64,000 bases of DNA from an uncultured Sphingomonadaceae bacterium (lineage in GTDB: Bacteria; Pseudomonadota; Alphaproteobacteria; Sphingomonadales; Sphingomonadaceae): NCBI GenBank assembly GCA_947504025.1, contig CANNFX010000001.1, positions 781,501 to 845,500 of the forward strand, written 5' to 3'. The position numbers and the translations under genes are program-made. Shown here in pieces: positions 27,189 through 35,837 of this stretch. Each line of letters begins with the position of its first letter. The stretch's first letter is position 1. Under the pieces are notes generated by a model. That model was not told where the DNA came from, did not search any database, and was given only the letters and a program-made list of their open reading frames with translations.

Positions 27189-28324
27189 TCTTCTCCCTTG
27201 TGATAAATGTTGATACGCCGGGCGAGCGCACACAGTGCCTCGTCTTCGCCCTTGCGGCCGACCAATTGAATTGAAACAGGGCGGTCACCCGATTCACCGA
27301 CTGGCAACACAATCGCCGGATGACCGGACAAGTTGAAAGGTCGCGCATTGCTCGTAATGGGAATCGCCGTGCTGGCATCGGCCGCTTCATGCAGGCTCGG
27401 CACAGCGCAAGGCATCGCAGGCATTGCAAGCGCATCACAATCTTCAAGCAAACTATCGACTGCAATGGTGAAACGCCGACGCGTCTCCTCAGCCTCCTTG
27501 ATTGCCTCCTCAGTTACTCGCGACGCATCAAGCAGACGCTGATGAACATCCAGTCCCAGCAAATTACTTTGCGCAAGATAGCCGACGGCCTGCCACGTTT
27601 CATGAGCGATGATAGCAAGCCCCGCACCCATAGCGGCTGCAAAGTCCGGTAAAGCTCCTTCAACGACTGTAAAAGTTTGCCCGGCTGCACCGCGTACTAT
27701 TTTGTCGATCGTACCATCGCAGTCGGTTTCAATGAAAGCCACGCGGCCGTCATTTACTTCGCCAGCATTTGACCAGTCCGGTGCCATAATGGCCATTGCT
27801 TGTTCAATACCTGCAACATCGCGCGCAAACGGACCGACGCAATCAAGCGAAGTGCCTTCATAGGTAACACCTTCGCGGCTAACCCTGCCAAAGCTCGGTT
27901 TGAAACCAACAATACCGCAGCAGGTTGCAGGCACACGGACAGAACCACCAGTATCAGTCCCCAGTGCGAAATCGACTAGCCCGGCAGCAACTGCCGCAGC
28001 AGAACCACTGGATGAGCCGCCAGGTATCAACTCGGGATAGAAAGGGTTGATCGGTGTTCCGGTCCAAGCATTTATGCCCGTCACGCCATATGCGAGCTCA
28101 TGCATGGTGGTTCGTCCGACAATATCACACCCAGCTGCACGAAGTCGCCGAACAACCATTGCGTCTTCGCCTGCCGCAGCGCGATGCGCCAGCGCCGGGC
28201 TACCACATGTCGTGGCAACGCCCGCCATATCGATCGAATCCTTGATCGCCACACGCAGTCCCGTCCCAGACGGCGCCTTGGGGGCAGCGTTGAAAACCGA
28301 TCGATGAAGTGGGTTCGCTGTCAT
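27185..28324 (-). CDS. iacH: IacH-like amidase-signature hydrolase
   Basis: A 379-residue amidase-signature enzyme. The Ser-cisSer-Lys triad is visible as Lys28 (AIKDS), Ser in PGGSSSGSA (104-106) and the nucleophile Ser128 (GTDTGGSVR). It is shorter than GatA (~480) but normal for AtzF/IacH-type hydrolases. In iac clusters IacH follows or leads the operon and is thought to act on an amide or lactam intermediate after ring opening. It could also act on indole-3-acetamide. Coupled by overlap to the amidohydrolase upstream and iacA downstream. Confidence 0.82.
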   Translation of the reverse strand: MTANPLHRSVFNAAPKAPSGTGLRVAIKDSIDMAGVATTCGSPALAHRAAAGEDAMVVRRLRAAGCDIVGRTTMHELAYGVTGINAWTGTPINPFYPELIPGGSSSGSAAAVAAGLVDFALGTDTGGSVRVPATCCGIVGFKPSFGRVSREGVTYEGTSLDCVGPFARDVAGIEQAMAIMAPDWSNAGEVNDGRVAFIETDCDGTIDKIVRGAAGQTFTVVEGALPDFAAAMGAGLAIIAHETWQAVGYLAQSNLLGLDVHQRLLDASRVTEEAIKEAEETRRRFTIAVDSLLEDCDALAMPAMPCAVPSLHEAADASTAIPITSNARPFNLSGHPAIVLPVGESGDRPVSIQLVGRKGEDEALCALARRINIYHKGEE

Positions 28325-29667
28325 GGAGTGGCTGCTGTATCATTCCGATGGACGGCACCGTCCTTCATGACGAAGTGGACCTGCTTCAACGAGGCAATAT
28401 CCTCAAGCGGGTTACCCGATACCGCGATTATGTCCGCTATTTTGCCTGCCTCAACAGAGCCCAAATCGTCACTGCGCCCGATCAGATCAGCGCCATTGAT
28501 CGTTGCAGCGATAATCGCATCGGAAGGAGGCATGCCCTGGAGGACATATACTTCCAATTCGCGGGCGTTAGCGCCGTGGACAGTGACGCCCGCGTCACTT
28601 CCGGCCGCGATTTTCACACCGGCGCGATAGGCAGCCATCATACCTGGACCGTGATGGGCGAGGAAGGTTTCCATCACTTCGCGCATCGGCCCTTCGGCTT
28701 CTTTCAAGTCCTTACGAATATTGTCTTGGACTGAGAGCGTAGGGACCAAATAGGTTCCATTACGTTTATACAGCGCAATCGAATCCTTCGGCGTGTAAGA
28801 ACCGTGCTCGATTGAATCGACACCCGCACGCAAAGCTGCACGGATGCCCTCCTCGCCATGGGCATGAGCCGCCACTTTCATCTGACGCGTTCGAGCAGTC
28901 TGCACGATCGCGTCCAATTCATCAGCTATGAAAGTCGAGGGCGCATCCTTGCGTCCGCAAGGCTTCCCCCCACTGCAGGTGGCGTATATCTTTATAAGGT
29001 CAGCACCGCGATCAATCTGCCGCCTGACCGCACGGCGACAACTTTCAATGCCGCTACATGCTCCTGCTCCATTATCCGAACCTGGGTAAATCGTGGCTGC
29101 CGATGTTAGGATACGGGGTCCAGCCACCCTCCCCTCGGCGATTGCCTCACGCAATGCCGCGATATGCCAACCAGAACTGCCAAGATTTCGAACGGTTGTG
29201 AAACCGGCATCAAGCGTCTTCTGCGCGTTGGCCATAGCATTGATAAACCCAATCACATCGTCGCGTTGACCTTCGCTACCGCCTTGCGCTTCATCGGGAT
29301 TGCCATTGATATGAACCGACTCATCATCGCCGGTAACGCTGGACAAATGGACGTGCATGTCCATCAGACCGGGAAGAACAAAGCTGTCGGTCAGATCGAC
29401 TATCTCAGCATCTTCATAAGAAGATCCATGGTCGAAACCGTCCAACACTTGTTCAATCCGTTCACCCCGGACAACAATCGTCCGATTGCGCAATGCAGCC
29501 TCTCCCGGGACGGACAATAACCATCCTGCATGGATAAGCGTGACCTGTTCCGTTTCGCTTTCCGCTGCTGGTTCAGCCGCAGTTTCCGTCGGCGCGGTAT
29601 CTTGCGCCAGAGCTGGCATCCCCGAAATCAGAGCGAGAGCCGCGACGACTGTAAGCAGAGCCTTCAT
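28321..29667 (-). CDS. Exported metal-dependent amidohydrolase (prolidase/imidazolonepropionase-like, M38)
   Basis: A 448-residue protein with a Sec signal peptide (cleavage near PALAQ, residue 21) and an amidohydrolase barrel: metal ligands in MDMHVHL, a probable carbamylated or liganding Lys in LIKIYA, His in KVAAHAHGEEG and SIEHGSYT, and Asp in AAGSDAGV. Related sphingomonad enzymes hydrolyse Xaa-Pro or other N-acyl dipeptides. It sits in frame-overlap between the S41 peptidase and iacH, inside the iac operon. The context suggests release of an amino acid from a conjugate, for example IAA-amino acid; the true substrate is unknown. Confidence 0.85.
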   Translation of the reverse strand: MKALLTVVAALALISGMPALAQDTAPTETAAEPAAESETEQVTLIHAGWLLSVPGEAALRNRTIVVRGERIEQVLDGFDHGSSYEDAEIVDLTDSFVLPGLMDMHVHLSSVTGDDESVHINGNPDEAQGGSEGQRDDVIGFINAMANAQKTLDAGFTTVRNLGSSGWHIAALREAIAEGRVAGPRILTSAATIYPGSDNGAGACSGIESCRRAVRRQIDRGADLIKIYATCSGGKPCGRKDAPSTFIADELDAIVQTARTRQMKVAAHAHGEEGIRAALRAGVDSIEHGSYTPKDSIALYKRNGTYLVPTLSVQDNIRKDLKEAEGPMREVMETFLAHHGPGMMAAYRAGVKIAAGSDAGVTVHGANARELEVYVLQGMPPSDAIIAATINGADLIGRSDDLGSVEAGKIADIIAVSGNPLEDIASLKQVHFVMKDGAVHRNDTAATP

Positions 29668-32600
29668 TGTGTCCCCTCCCTATTTGCCGGATTCCAGTCG
29701 TCAGCGTCCTGATACTCCGGCTTAGGCAAAGGCTTCAGATCCTTGATCTGCTCCACCATCAGCTCGATCGCAGTTTCAAGCTGGCGATCAATACCTTTGG
29801 CCAATTCGCCAGGATCGTTGAGCACGTCGATGTTAGGGCGTACACCCTCATTGCCCTCGGCCCACTCGCCGTTCACAGCGTAGACACGCTGCGGTGGCGG
29901 AGAGACAAAGCCGCCGTTGATCAGCCCCATACGCATGCCCGGCCCAATCAAGCCGCCCCATGTGCGCTTACCGATAAGCGGGCCGATTTTGGCCGTCTTG
30001 AAGAGTAGGGGGAAGCCGTCACCACCCGAGTAGCTCCAGCCATTGATTAGCATCGCCTTGGGGCCGCGGTGTGCCAGCTCTGGCAGCGGATAATCACGGC
30101 TATTACGAGCATTGAACATAACTAACGGTGGGCGATTGAGCAGTTCGACGAAGCGATCACCAAGTGCGCCGCCAGTGTTGAAGCGCTCATCAATAATCAG
30201 CGCATCCTTATCGATCTGCGAACGGTACTGGATCATCAGTTCGTTGAGACCTTCAGCACCTGTATTGGGAACATAGATATAGCCAACCCGGCCATTGCTA
30301 CGTTCGCTGACCTTTGCCCTGTTCGCCTCAACCCAAGCCATTTCGCGCAATTTACGCTCACTCGTCAGAGTTTTGACGCGGATCGTGCGAGGCTCCGTAG
30401 GCGTGTTTGCACTGGCAACAGTTAGCTCGACCTCTTCATTAGCCAACCCTTCGAATACCGCCCAAGGGTTAGCCGCATCAGCCAACGCCTTGCCATTCAC
30501 CGCCAGTACGTAATCTCCCTCGTGCACACCAAGTGATGGGGCACCTAACGGCGAACGCACTTCAAATGCGCGCGATCCGGCTTGATAGATTTTCTCGATC
30601 CGATAGCCGTGTTCATCATGGCCGAAATCCACGCCTAACAGGCCCACATTGCGCGCCGCGCCGCGCGCGCGTGGTGCGGTGGCAGATGCATAAACATGGC
30701 CGCCATTCAGTTCGCCCATCATCTCGCGTATAACAAAGGTCAGATCTTCATCTGTCGCGACATGTGCCACCAACGGCTCCAACTGCGCGCGGACTTTGTC
30801 CCAATCTGCCCCGTGCAAGCCAGGATCATAGTAGAAATCTCGGGCATAGCGCCAAGCATCCGTGAACATTTGTTGTGCTTCAGCATCACGGTCGATTTTC
30901 AGCTTCAAAGTGCTCGCGACTACTTCGTGCGCCTTGTCACCACCAACTTCATGAATGAACAAAGACGTATCAGCTCGAGCCAACACGCGGTCATTTCGTG
31001 AATCTTCAATCGATAGACCCGCAGCCTCTTGCAATATTGCTGGCTCATCCTTGCCGAATGAATAGTGCTCTAATGCGGACTTGCTTCCTCTTTCACTGCC
31101 CCGCCGTACGGTCACAAAACCATCACGCACTGCTACTAAGCCCGATAGCGTTCCGGGCTTGGGAGGAAGGATAGCCAATCTTTGTTCGGCGCTATCGAAG
31201 TCGATCGCAATCTGCTCAACCACCTTTGGCATTGTCCAATCAAGTGCCGTCGGAGGAGCGATGTTGGCACGCAACGGAATCGCTGCCACCGCCATGCCAC
31301 CGGCATATGTGAACGTCGCGTCGATCGGGACATCGCCGTATGTCGGTTGGAAATGGCGATGCGATAACATCAGCAGATAATTGCCCGACGTGTCGAATGT
31401 TGGTGCGAAATCGTTGAATGCGCCAGAAGTTATCTGATGCCGTTCGCCACTATGCGTATCGTATACGAACACCGCATTGTTGCGATTGTCGAGCCCACGG
31501 GCATAGGTAAGCCAGCGCCCATCGAGTGACCAAGAAACCGGAGTTGTGGCAAGATCACCATGATAGCGCCACAAGCCCTGATCGACCTGTACCTTTGCCC
31601 CATTGCGAACGTCGATCAGCCACAACACATTTTTGTAATCGAACAAAGCAATACGCATGCCGTCTGGTGACCAATGCGGGCGATATCGCATGCCATGGCC
31701 GAAATCCGCCAGCTTGCGCTCATCTCCGTCCTTCCCGGACCGGACATAGAGCGAATACTCACCGCCGCGATCGCTCAGATAGGCAACATCGCCTTGCGCA
31801 TTTGCATAAGGATAGCGTTCGGCGACCCCTGGAGTTTGCGTTAGATTGTCGGCGCTCTTGCTTCGAGCATTGTACTTAAAAACCTCGCCTCGTGCCTCGA
31901 TGACGACCTGGCCATCCGGCGCCAGGGCGGCATTGACGATCCGATCCGATACAGGCGCCTCCTCTGCTTCGGCGATCACCTCTGAACGGTCTATCACAAC
32001 CGACAGTGTACTCGTCCCGCCGGAGGCCGGGTCAAAGACATGCAGGCCGCCCGCAGCCTCAAAGATAATCCTACGGCCATCGGTCGCTGGATGACGAACG
32101 TCCGTATCAATATAATCAGTTACCTGCTCAGCCTCACCGGCACCTCCGGTTAACTTCCACAGATTTGCCCGTCCACGCGCACCTCTCTCCGAGAGGAAGT
32201 ACACATCATCGCCGATTGCCATGGGATTGGAATCAGAGGCATCGTGGTCGGTCAGACGAACGGTCTCGCCGCTAGCGAAATTGAACGACCACAGATCCGG
32301 AGCGCGCCCGCCATAATACCGCTTCCATGCCTCTTCTTGGAAATCACGCTGATATGTAAACAGCAAGCTTTCCCCACCACTCGAATAAGCCGCAGTTTCG
32401 CCGTAAGGCAGAGCAAGACGCTTAGGCACACCGCCGGTGGCAGGTATCGTATGCAGTTGATTATATGTCGCGCGCGGACTGCGCATTGACGAAGCGAACA
32501 GGATCGATTTTCCGTCAGGAGTCCAGTCGATGACAAAGTCAGACGCGGGATGATTTGTAAGGCGCCGAGCTGGTGCCGAACCATCAACTGAAATCACATA

Positions 32601-32897
32601 TGCATCAGTGTTGCCGTCCTCACGCCCCGAGAAAGCAACCGTCAAACCGTCGGGGGCAAAACGTACATGACTTAGCTGGCCGCCTTCAAACTCCAACTGG
32701 CGGGCATTCGTCCCGTCGGCATCCGCAACCCACAACTTGTCCGCATAAACAAACGCTATTTGGCGCTCATTCAGATCCGCATGACGCGCCAACAAAACAC
32801 CCGCTGGCTGAGGTTGGGTTTCCTGCGCCAGAAGGCCGGCGCCGTTCAGGCACAGTGCAATGCCAGCAGCCAAACAAACAGATTTCGTACGCCTCAT
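29664..32897 (-). CDS. Periplasmic Tricorn-like protease (beta-propellers, PDZ, S41)
   Basis: About 1077 residues with a signal peptide (MRRTKSVC onward, cleavage near LLAQ). WD40-like/PD40 propeller blades (FAPDGLTVAFSG, WTPDGKSILFAS, WSPDGMRIALF, WSLDGRWLTYA) fill the first ~600 residues. A PDZ domain (LGVHEGDYVLAVNGKAL) and an S41 domain follow, with the catalytic Ser957 in SYSGGDGF and the GKRTWGG loop, close to Tricorn numbering (Ser965). The ATG at 32897 has GGAG five bases upstream. Tricorn cuts peptides to short products; here it is the first gene of the operon ending in iacE and is coupled to the amidohydrolase. Confidence 0.88.
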   Translation of the reverse strand: MRRTKSVCLAAGIALCLNGAGLLAQETQPQPAGVLLARHADLNERQIAFVYADKLWVADADGTNARQLEFEGGQLSHVRFAPDGLTVAFSGREDGNTDAYVISVDGSAPARRLTNHPASDFVIDWTPDGKSILFASSMRSPRATYNQLHTIPATGGVPKRLALPYGETAAYSSGGESLLFTYQRDFQEEAWKRYYGGRAPDLWSFNFASGETVRLTDHDASDSNPMAIGDDVYFLSERGARGRANLWKLTGGAGEAEQVTDYIDTDVRHPATDGRRIIFEAAGGLHVFDPASGGTSTLSVVIDRSEVIAEAEEAPVSDRIVNAALAPDGQVVIEARGEVFKYNARSKSADNLTQTPGVAERYPYANAQGDVAYLSDRGGEYSLYVRSGKDGDERKLADFGHGMRYRPHWSPDGMRIALFDYKNVLWLIDVRNGAKVQVDQGLWRYHGDLATTPVSWSLDGRWLTYARGLDNRNNAVFVYDTHSGERHQITSGAFNDFAPTFDTSGNYLLMLSHRHFQPTYGDVPIDATFTYAGGMAVAAIPLRANIAPPTALDWTMPKVVEQIAIDFDSAEQRLAILPPKPGTLSGLVAVRDGFVTVRRGSERGSKSALEHYSFGKDEPAILQEAAGLSIEDSRNDRVLARADTSLFIHEVGGDKAHEVVASTLKLKIDRDAEAQQMFTDAWRYARDFYYDPGLHGADWDKVRAQLEPLVAHVATDEDLTFVIREMMGELNGGHVYASATAPRARGAARNVGLLGVDFGHDEHGYRIEKIYQAGSRAFEVRSPLGAPSLGVHEGDYVLAVNGKALADAANPWAVFEGLANEEVELTVASANTPTEPRTIRVKTLTSERKLREMAWVEANRAKVSERSNGRVGYIYVPNTGAEGLNELMIQYRSQIDKDALIIDERFNTGGALGDRFVELLNRPPLVMFNARNSRDYPLPELAHRGPKAMLINGWSYSGGDGFPLLFKTAKIGPLIGKRTWGGLIGPGMRMGLINGGFVSPPPQRVYAVNGEWAEGNEGVRPNIDVLNDPGELAKGIDRQLETAIELMVEQIKDLKPLPKPEYQDADDWNPANREGTQ

Positions 32898-33243
32898 CCA
32901 GACTCCAATCCGCGACCGCAACCGCCTTCTCCAGACCTATATTATTAGAAAGAGAGCCTAGCCGGACCTTACCTGCCCACAACCAAATGCTGCTTATCTT
33001 AGTGATGAGCCGCGCTAATCCAGCAACGCCCGAGTATGAATCAAAGTAATCTAGGCTGCAAATATATCTAGATTGTGACACTTTCCAACGCGCCCATAAC
33101 TCACATCGTTGTCTGAAGACCCCTCGCTCGATGGCTCTAACTGAAGGCTTCAACGCTGATCATTCAGCACCATTCGAGCAGGCGAGCCCAATCCGGGTTT
33201 GTGAAGTAATCGGGTCAACGAAACGATATTAGGGAGGAATGCA
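32898..33243. promoter_or_regulatory. Divergent promoter region between iac operon and TonB receptor
   Basis: A 346-bp non-coding spacer from which both the peptidase-iac operon (minus) and the receptor (plus) start. GGGAGG precedes the receptor ATG by 7 bases. I see no other gene. The inverted repeat at 33048-33074 is the best operator candidate. Its placement suggests common control of uptake and catabolism. Confidence 0.6.
33048..33074. promoter_or_regulatory. Inverted repeat AATCTAG-N13-CTAGATT
   Basis: Perfect 7-bp arms aatctag (33048-33054) and ctagatt (33068-33074), centres 20 bp apart, i.e. two helical turns, so a dimeric regulator could bind one face of the DNA. It is roughly midway in the divergent spacer. 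No regulator gene for it is adjacent. Confidence 0.45.
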
Positions 33244-35769
33244 ATGCGGGCCATTACCAAATCAAGTTCGAACCATCCGTTGGCTAAGGCGCTTGCGCTG
33301 ACGGCCTCGGCGGCAGCTCTGATAGCTGCCAACCCAGCTGTAGCGCAGGATGCAACTGACGCGAATGAAGCCAGGGCTGACGATAATGTGATCATCGTTA
33401 CGGCGCAGCGGCGCGAACAAACGGTTCTCGACGTTCCTGTTAGTGCTACGGTCCTGACGGCAGAACGCCTTGAGGAACAGAACGCACAAAGTGCGTTGGA
33501 CTATCTTAAGGTCACACCTAACGTTAGCTTCCGTCAGTCTGGACGTAATGGCGCCCGCGAAATCGTGGTGTCCATTCGCGGCATTTCCGATCTGAAGGGC
33601 GGCGAAAAAGTCAGCACACAAAGCGCGTTCACGACATTTGTCGACGAATTCAGCGCTGGCACACTGGCGACAAGTCAGGCCAACCCGAACATATTCGATG
33701 TCGAAGCTGTCGAAATTCTGCGTGGTCCACAGGGCGTGTTCTTCGGACGCAACTCTGAAGGTGGCGCGATCAACATCCGCACCAAGCGCCCTGACGATGA
33801 GCTCGGCGGTAAATTCCAGATCGGCGTTGGAAGCTTCAACACTTTTGAAATCGCCGGCGTTGCCAACGTGCCTGTCTCCGACACAGTGTACACACGCCTA
33901 TCTGTTCAGGGTTCTAAAACTGACAGCTTCATTACGAACGCGCACCCAACGGGCGGCGATGGTGGCAATGAATATTTGAACATTCGCGGCCAAGTTCGCT
34001 GGGTTCCAACCGATGCGACAACGATTGATCTTCAGGTCAATCACACGATCGACAATCAGGATTACACGCCCAAATTGGCAACCTGCATCAATCCAAGCTT
34101 TGGGTTTAATGCGTTCGACATAAACACAACGGGCGGTATCGGTTGCTACGATCCCAATGGTGCGTTCAGCGATGCAGTAGCCGACGGATCCGTAACCCTG
34201 CCTGCAGGCGTGACACTGGCAGACATCAAAGACAATCGCCGGCTGACATACCAGAACACTCGCGAGTTTACGGACAATACGACGACCATCGCAATCGGTA
34301 AGCTTGAGCATGTGTTCAACGACAGCGTAGTCCTGTCTTCGGTCACTGGTTACTCTGAATCCACCAGCGACCAATTTGTCGATCTAGACAAATCGGGTCT
34401 CGATTCCGTTGATCGTTCCGGTTACTTTGAAACATCATCCTTCAGTCAGGAAGTTCGCCTTGCCTCAGCTGGAGAGAACGTGATCGACTGGACAGTGGGT
34501 GGCATCTACTACACCGAAGATTTCGACGCACAAAACAAGATCCTGATCAAAGATTTTCTGGGTCCTTGGATGCGCGGAGATTATGCCAACGAAAACAGAA
34601 TCGGTGTTGACCGGTCTGGCTATGGCGTCTTTGGCAACCTCGAATGGCACGTGAGTGATGCTTTCTCCATCATGGGCGGCTTGCGCTACTCACATGACAA
34701 GGACTCCCAGCAGTGGACCGAAGTCTTTGCCGCTTGTGGACGCCGTGTTTTGGGTGACCCGCTGGCAGCTGGTTGTACGTTGCGACCAGATCAGGCGATC
34801 TTGCCGACAGCGCAAATCAACGATCAGGGGACGGCTGATCCGGCGGATGACGTAGTGTTTGTCACCGGCGGTCGTCGTACCCAGACAGACGGAGCATTTG
34901 GAGAGAATTCCACGGAAGATCTTTCAGGCCGCGTTGCCATCAACTGGAATCCCAGTGATGACATGAACATATATGCTTCGGTATCAAAAGGGTACAAGCC
35001 CGGCGGCGCTCGCGCCAACCCCGATGCCGGCGGTCTATCCAATGTAAGCATCTATGACACTGAGAAACTCTGGAACTACGAGATTGGTGGCAACGCCTAT
35101 CTGCTCGATCGGAACTTGCTTATCCAATTCGCAGCATTCTGGATGGATTGGCGTGACATGCAGGTCGAACTGCGTGAAGGCTTCTGTACAAATGACCCAT
35201 CCAATCCGATCCCGATTGATGACTATGTCGGCAATGACTGTCTGATCACACAGCTTGATCGTACAGTGAATGCCAACAAAGCACGTTCGCGCGGTGTTGA
35301 ATTGGCATTTCAGGCACGGCCAACCAATGCGCTGACACTGCGCGGCGGCTTCGGTTACGTTGATGCCGAGTTCATCGACTTCCGTGATACCGTTCGTAAC
35401 ACTCCAGCCGATCTATCCGGTCAGCGGCTTGGCAATGCCCCGAAATGGACTGCATTCGCTGGAGCGAAATACAGCTTCGATCTTGGTGATGATGCAGAAG
35501 CTTATGTGGGTGCAGACTGGTCTTATCGTAGTTCTGCCTCGCTTGGTATCGTTCAAGCAGCATCGGACAATTTCCCATCGAAAATCCCAGCCTTCGGAAC
35601 TGTAGATCTGAGCGCCGGCATCGACTTTGGTAACCACAAGTTGTCCGCAAACGTCAAAAATATCACCGGCAGTGACTACTACACAGGCGCGGATGGTTTC
35701 AGCTTCGGCGGTACGATGCTCGATTACCACCCAACCGAGTGGTTCCTTCGCTGGACCGTTGAAATGTAA
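33244..35769 (+). CDS. TonB-dependent outer-membrane receptor
   Basis: An 841-residue receptor with a signal peptide (cleavage after AVAQ), a TonB-box-like VIIVTAQRR, a plug domain (DVPVSATVLTAERLEE, VEILRGPQGVFFGRNSEGGAINIRTKRP) and a 22-strand-type barrel ending in the aromatic-penultimate signature FLRWTVEM. Such receptors import substrates across the outer membrane using energy from TonB. Many of the sphingomonad type carry plant-derived carbohydrates or aromatics rather than iron. Divergent from the iac operon; followed by a strong terminator before the GH2 gene. Likely imports an IAA conjugate, IAA or a linked peptide/glycoside, by inference. Confidence 0.93.
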   Translation: MRAITKSSSNHPLAKALALTASAAALIAANPAVAQDATDANEARADDNVIIVTAQRREQTVLDVPVSATVLTAERLEEQNAQSALDYLKVTPNVSFRQSGRNGAREIVVSIRGISDLKGGEKVSTQSAFTTFVDEFSAGTLATSQANPNIFDVEAVEILRGPQGVFFGRNSEGGAINIRTKRPDDELGGKFQIGVGSFNTFEIAGVANVPVSDTVYTRLSVQGSKTDSFITNAHPTGGDGGNEYLNIRGQVRWVPTDATTIDLQVNHTIDNQDYTPKLATCINPSFGFNAFDINTTGGIGCYDPNGAFSDAVADGSVTLPAGVTLADIKDNRRLTYQNTREFTDNTTTIAIGKLEHVFNDSVVLSSVTGYSESTSDQFVDLDKSGLDSVDRSGYFETSSFSQEVRLASAGENVIDWTVGGIYYTEDFDAQNKILIKDFLGPWMRGDYANENRIGVDRSGYGVFGNLEWHVSDAFSIMGGLRYSHDKDSQQWTEVFAACGRRVLGDPLAAGCTLRPDQAILPTAQINDQGTADPADDVVFVTGGRRTQTDGAFGENSTEDLSGRVAINWNPSDDMNIYASVSKGYKPGGARANPDAGGLSNVSIYDTEKLWNYEIGGNAYLLDRNLLIQFAAFWMDWRDMQVELREGFCTNDPSNPIPIDDYVGNDCLITQLDRTVNANKARSRGVELAFQARPTNALTLRGGFGYVDAEFIDFRDTVRNTPADLSGQRLGNAPKWTAFAGAKYSFDLGDDAEAYVGADWSYRSSASLGIVQAASDNFPSKIPAFGTVDLSAGIDFGNHKLSANVKNITGSDYYTGADGFSFGGTMLDYHPTEWFLRWTVEM

Positions 35770-35792
35770 AGACCTCCTTTCCCAAGGACACC

Positions 35793-35827
35793 TGGCCCGC
35801 TTCGCAACGCGAGGCGGGCCATTTTTA
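35793..35827 (+). terminator. Rho-independent terminator after the TonB receptor
   Basis: ggcccgc (35794-35800) pairs perfectly with gcgggcc (35814-35820), followed by attttt. It lies 24 bp after the receptor stop and just before the GH2 gene. Confidence 0.85.
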
Positions 35828-35837
35828 TGCTAGGGCG

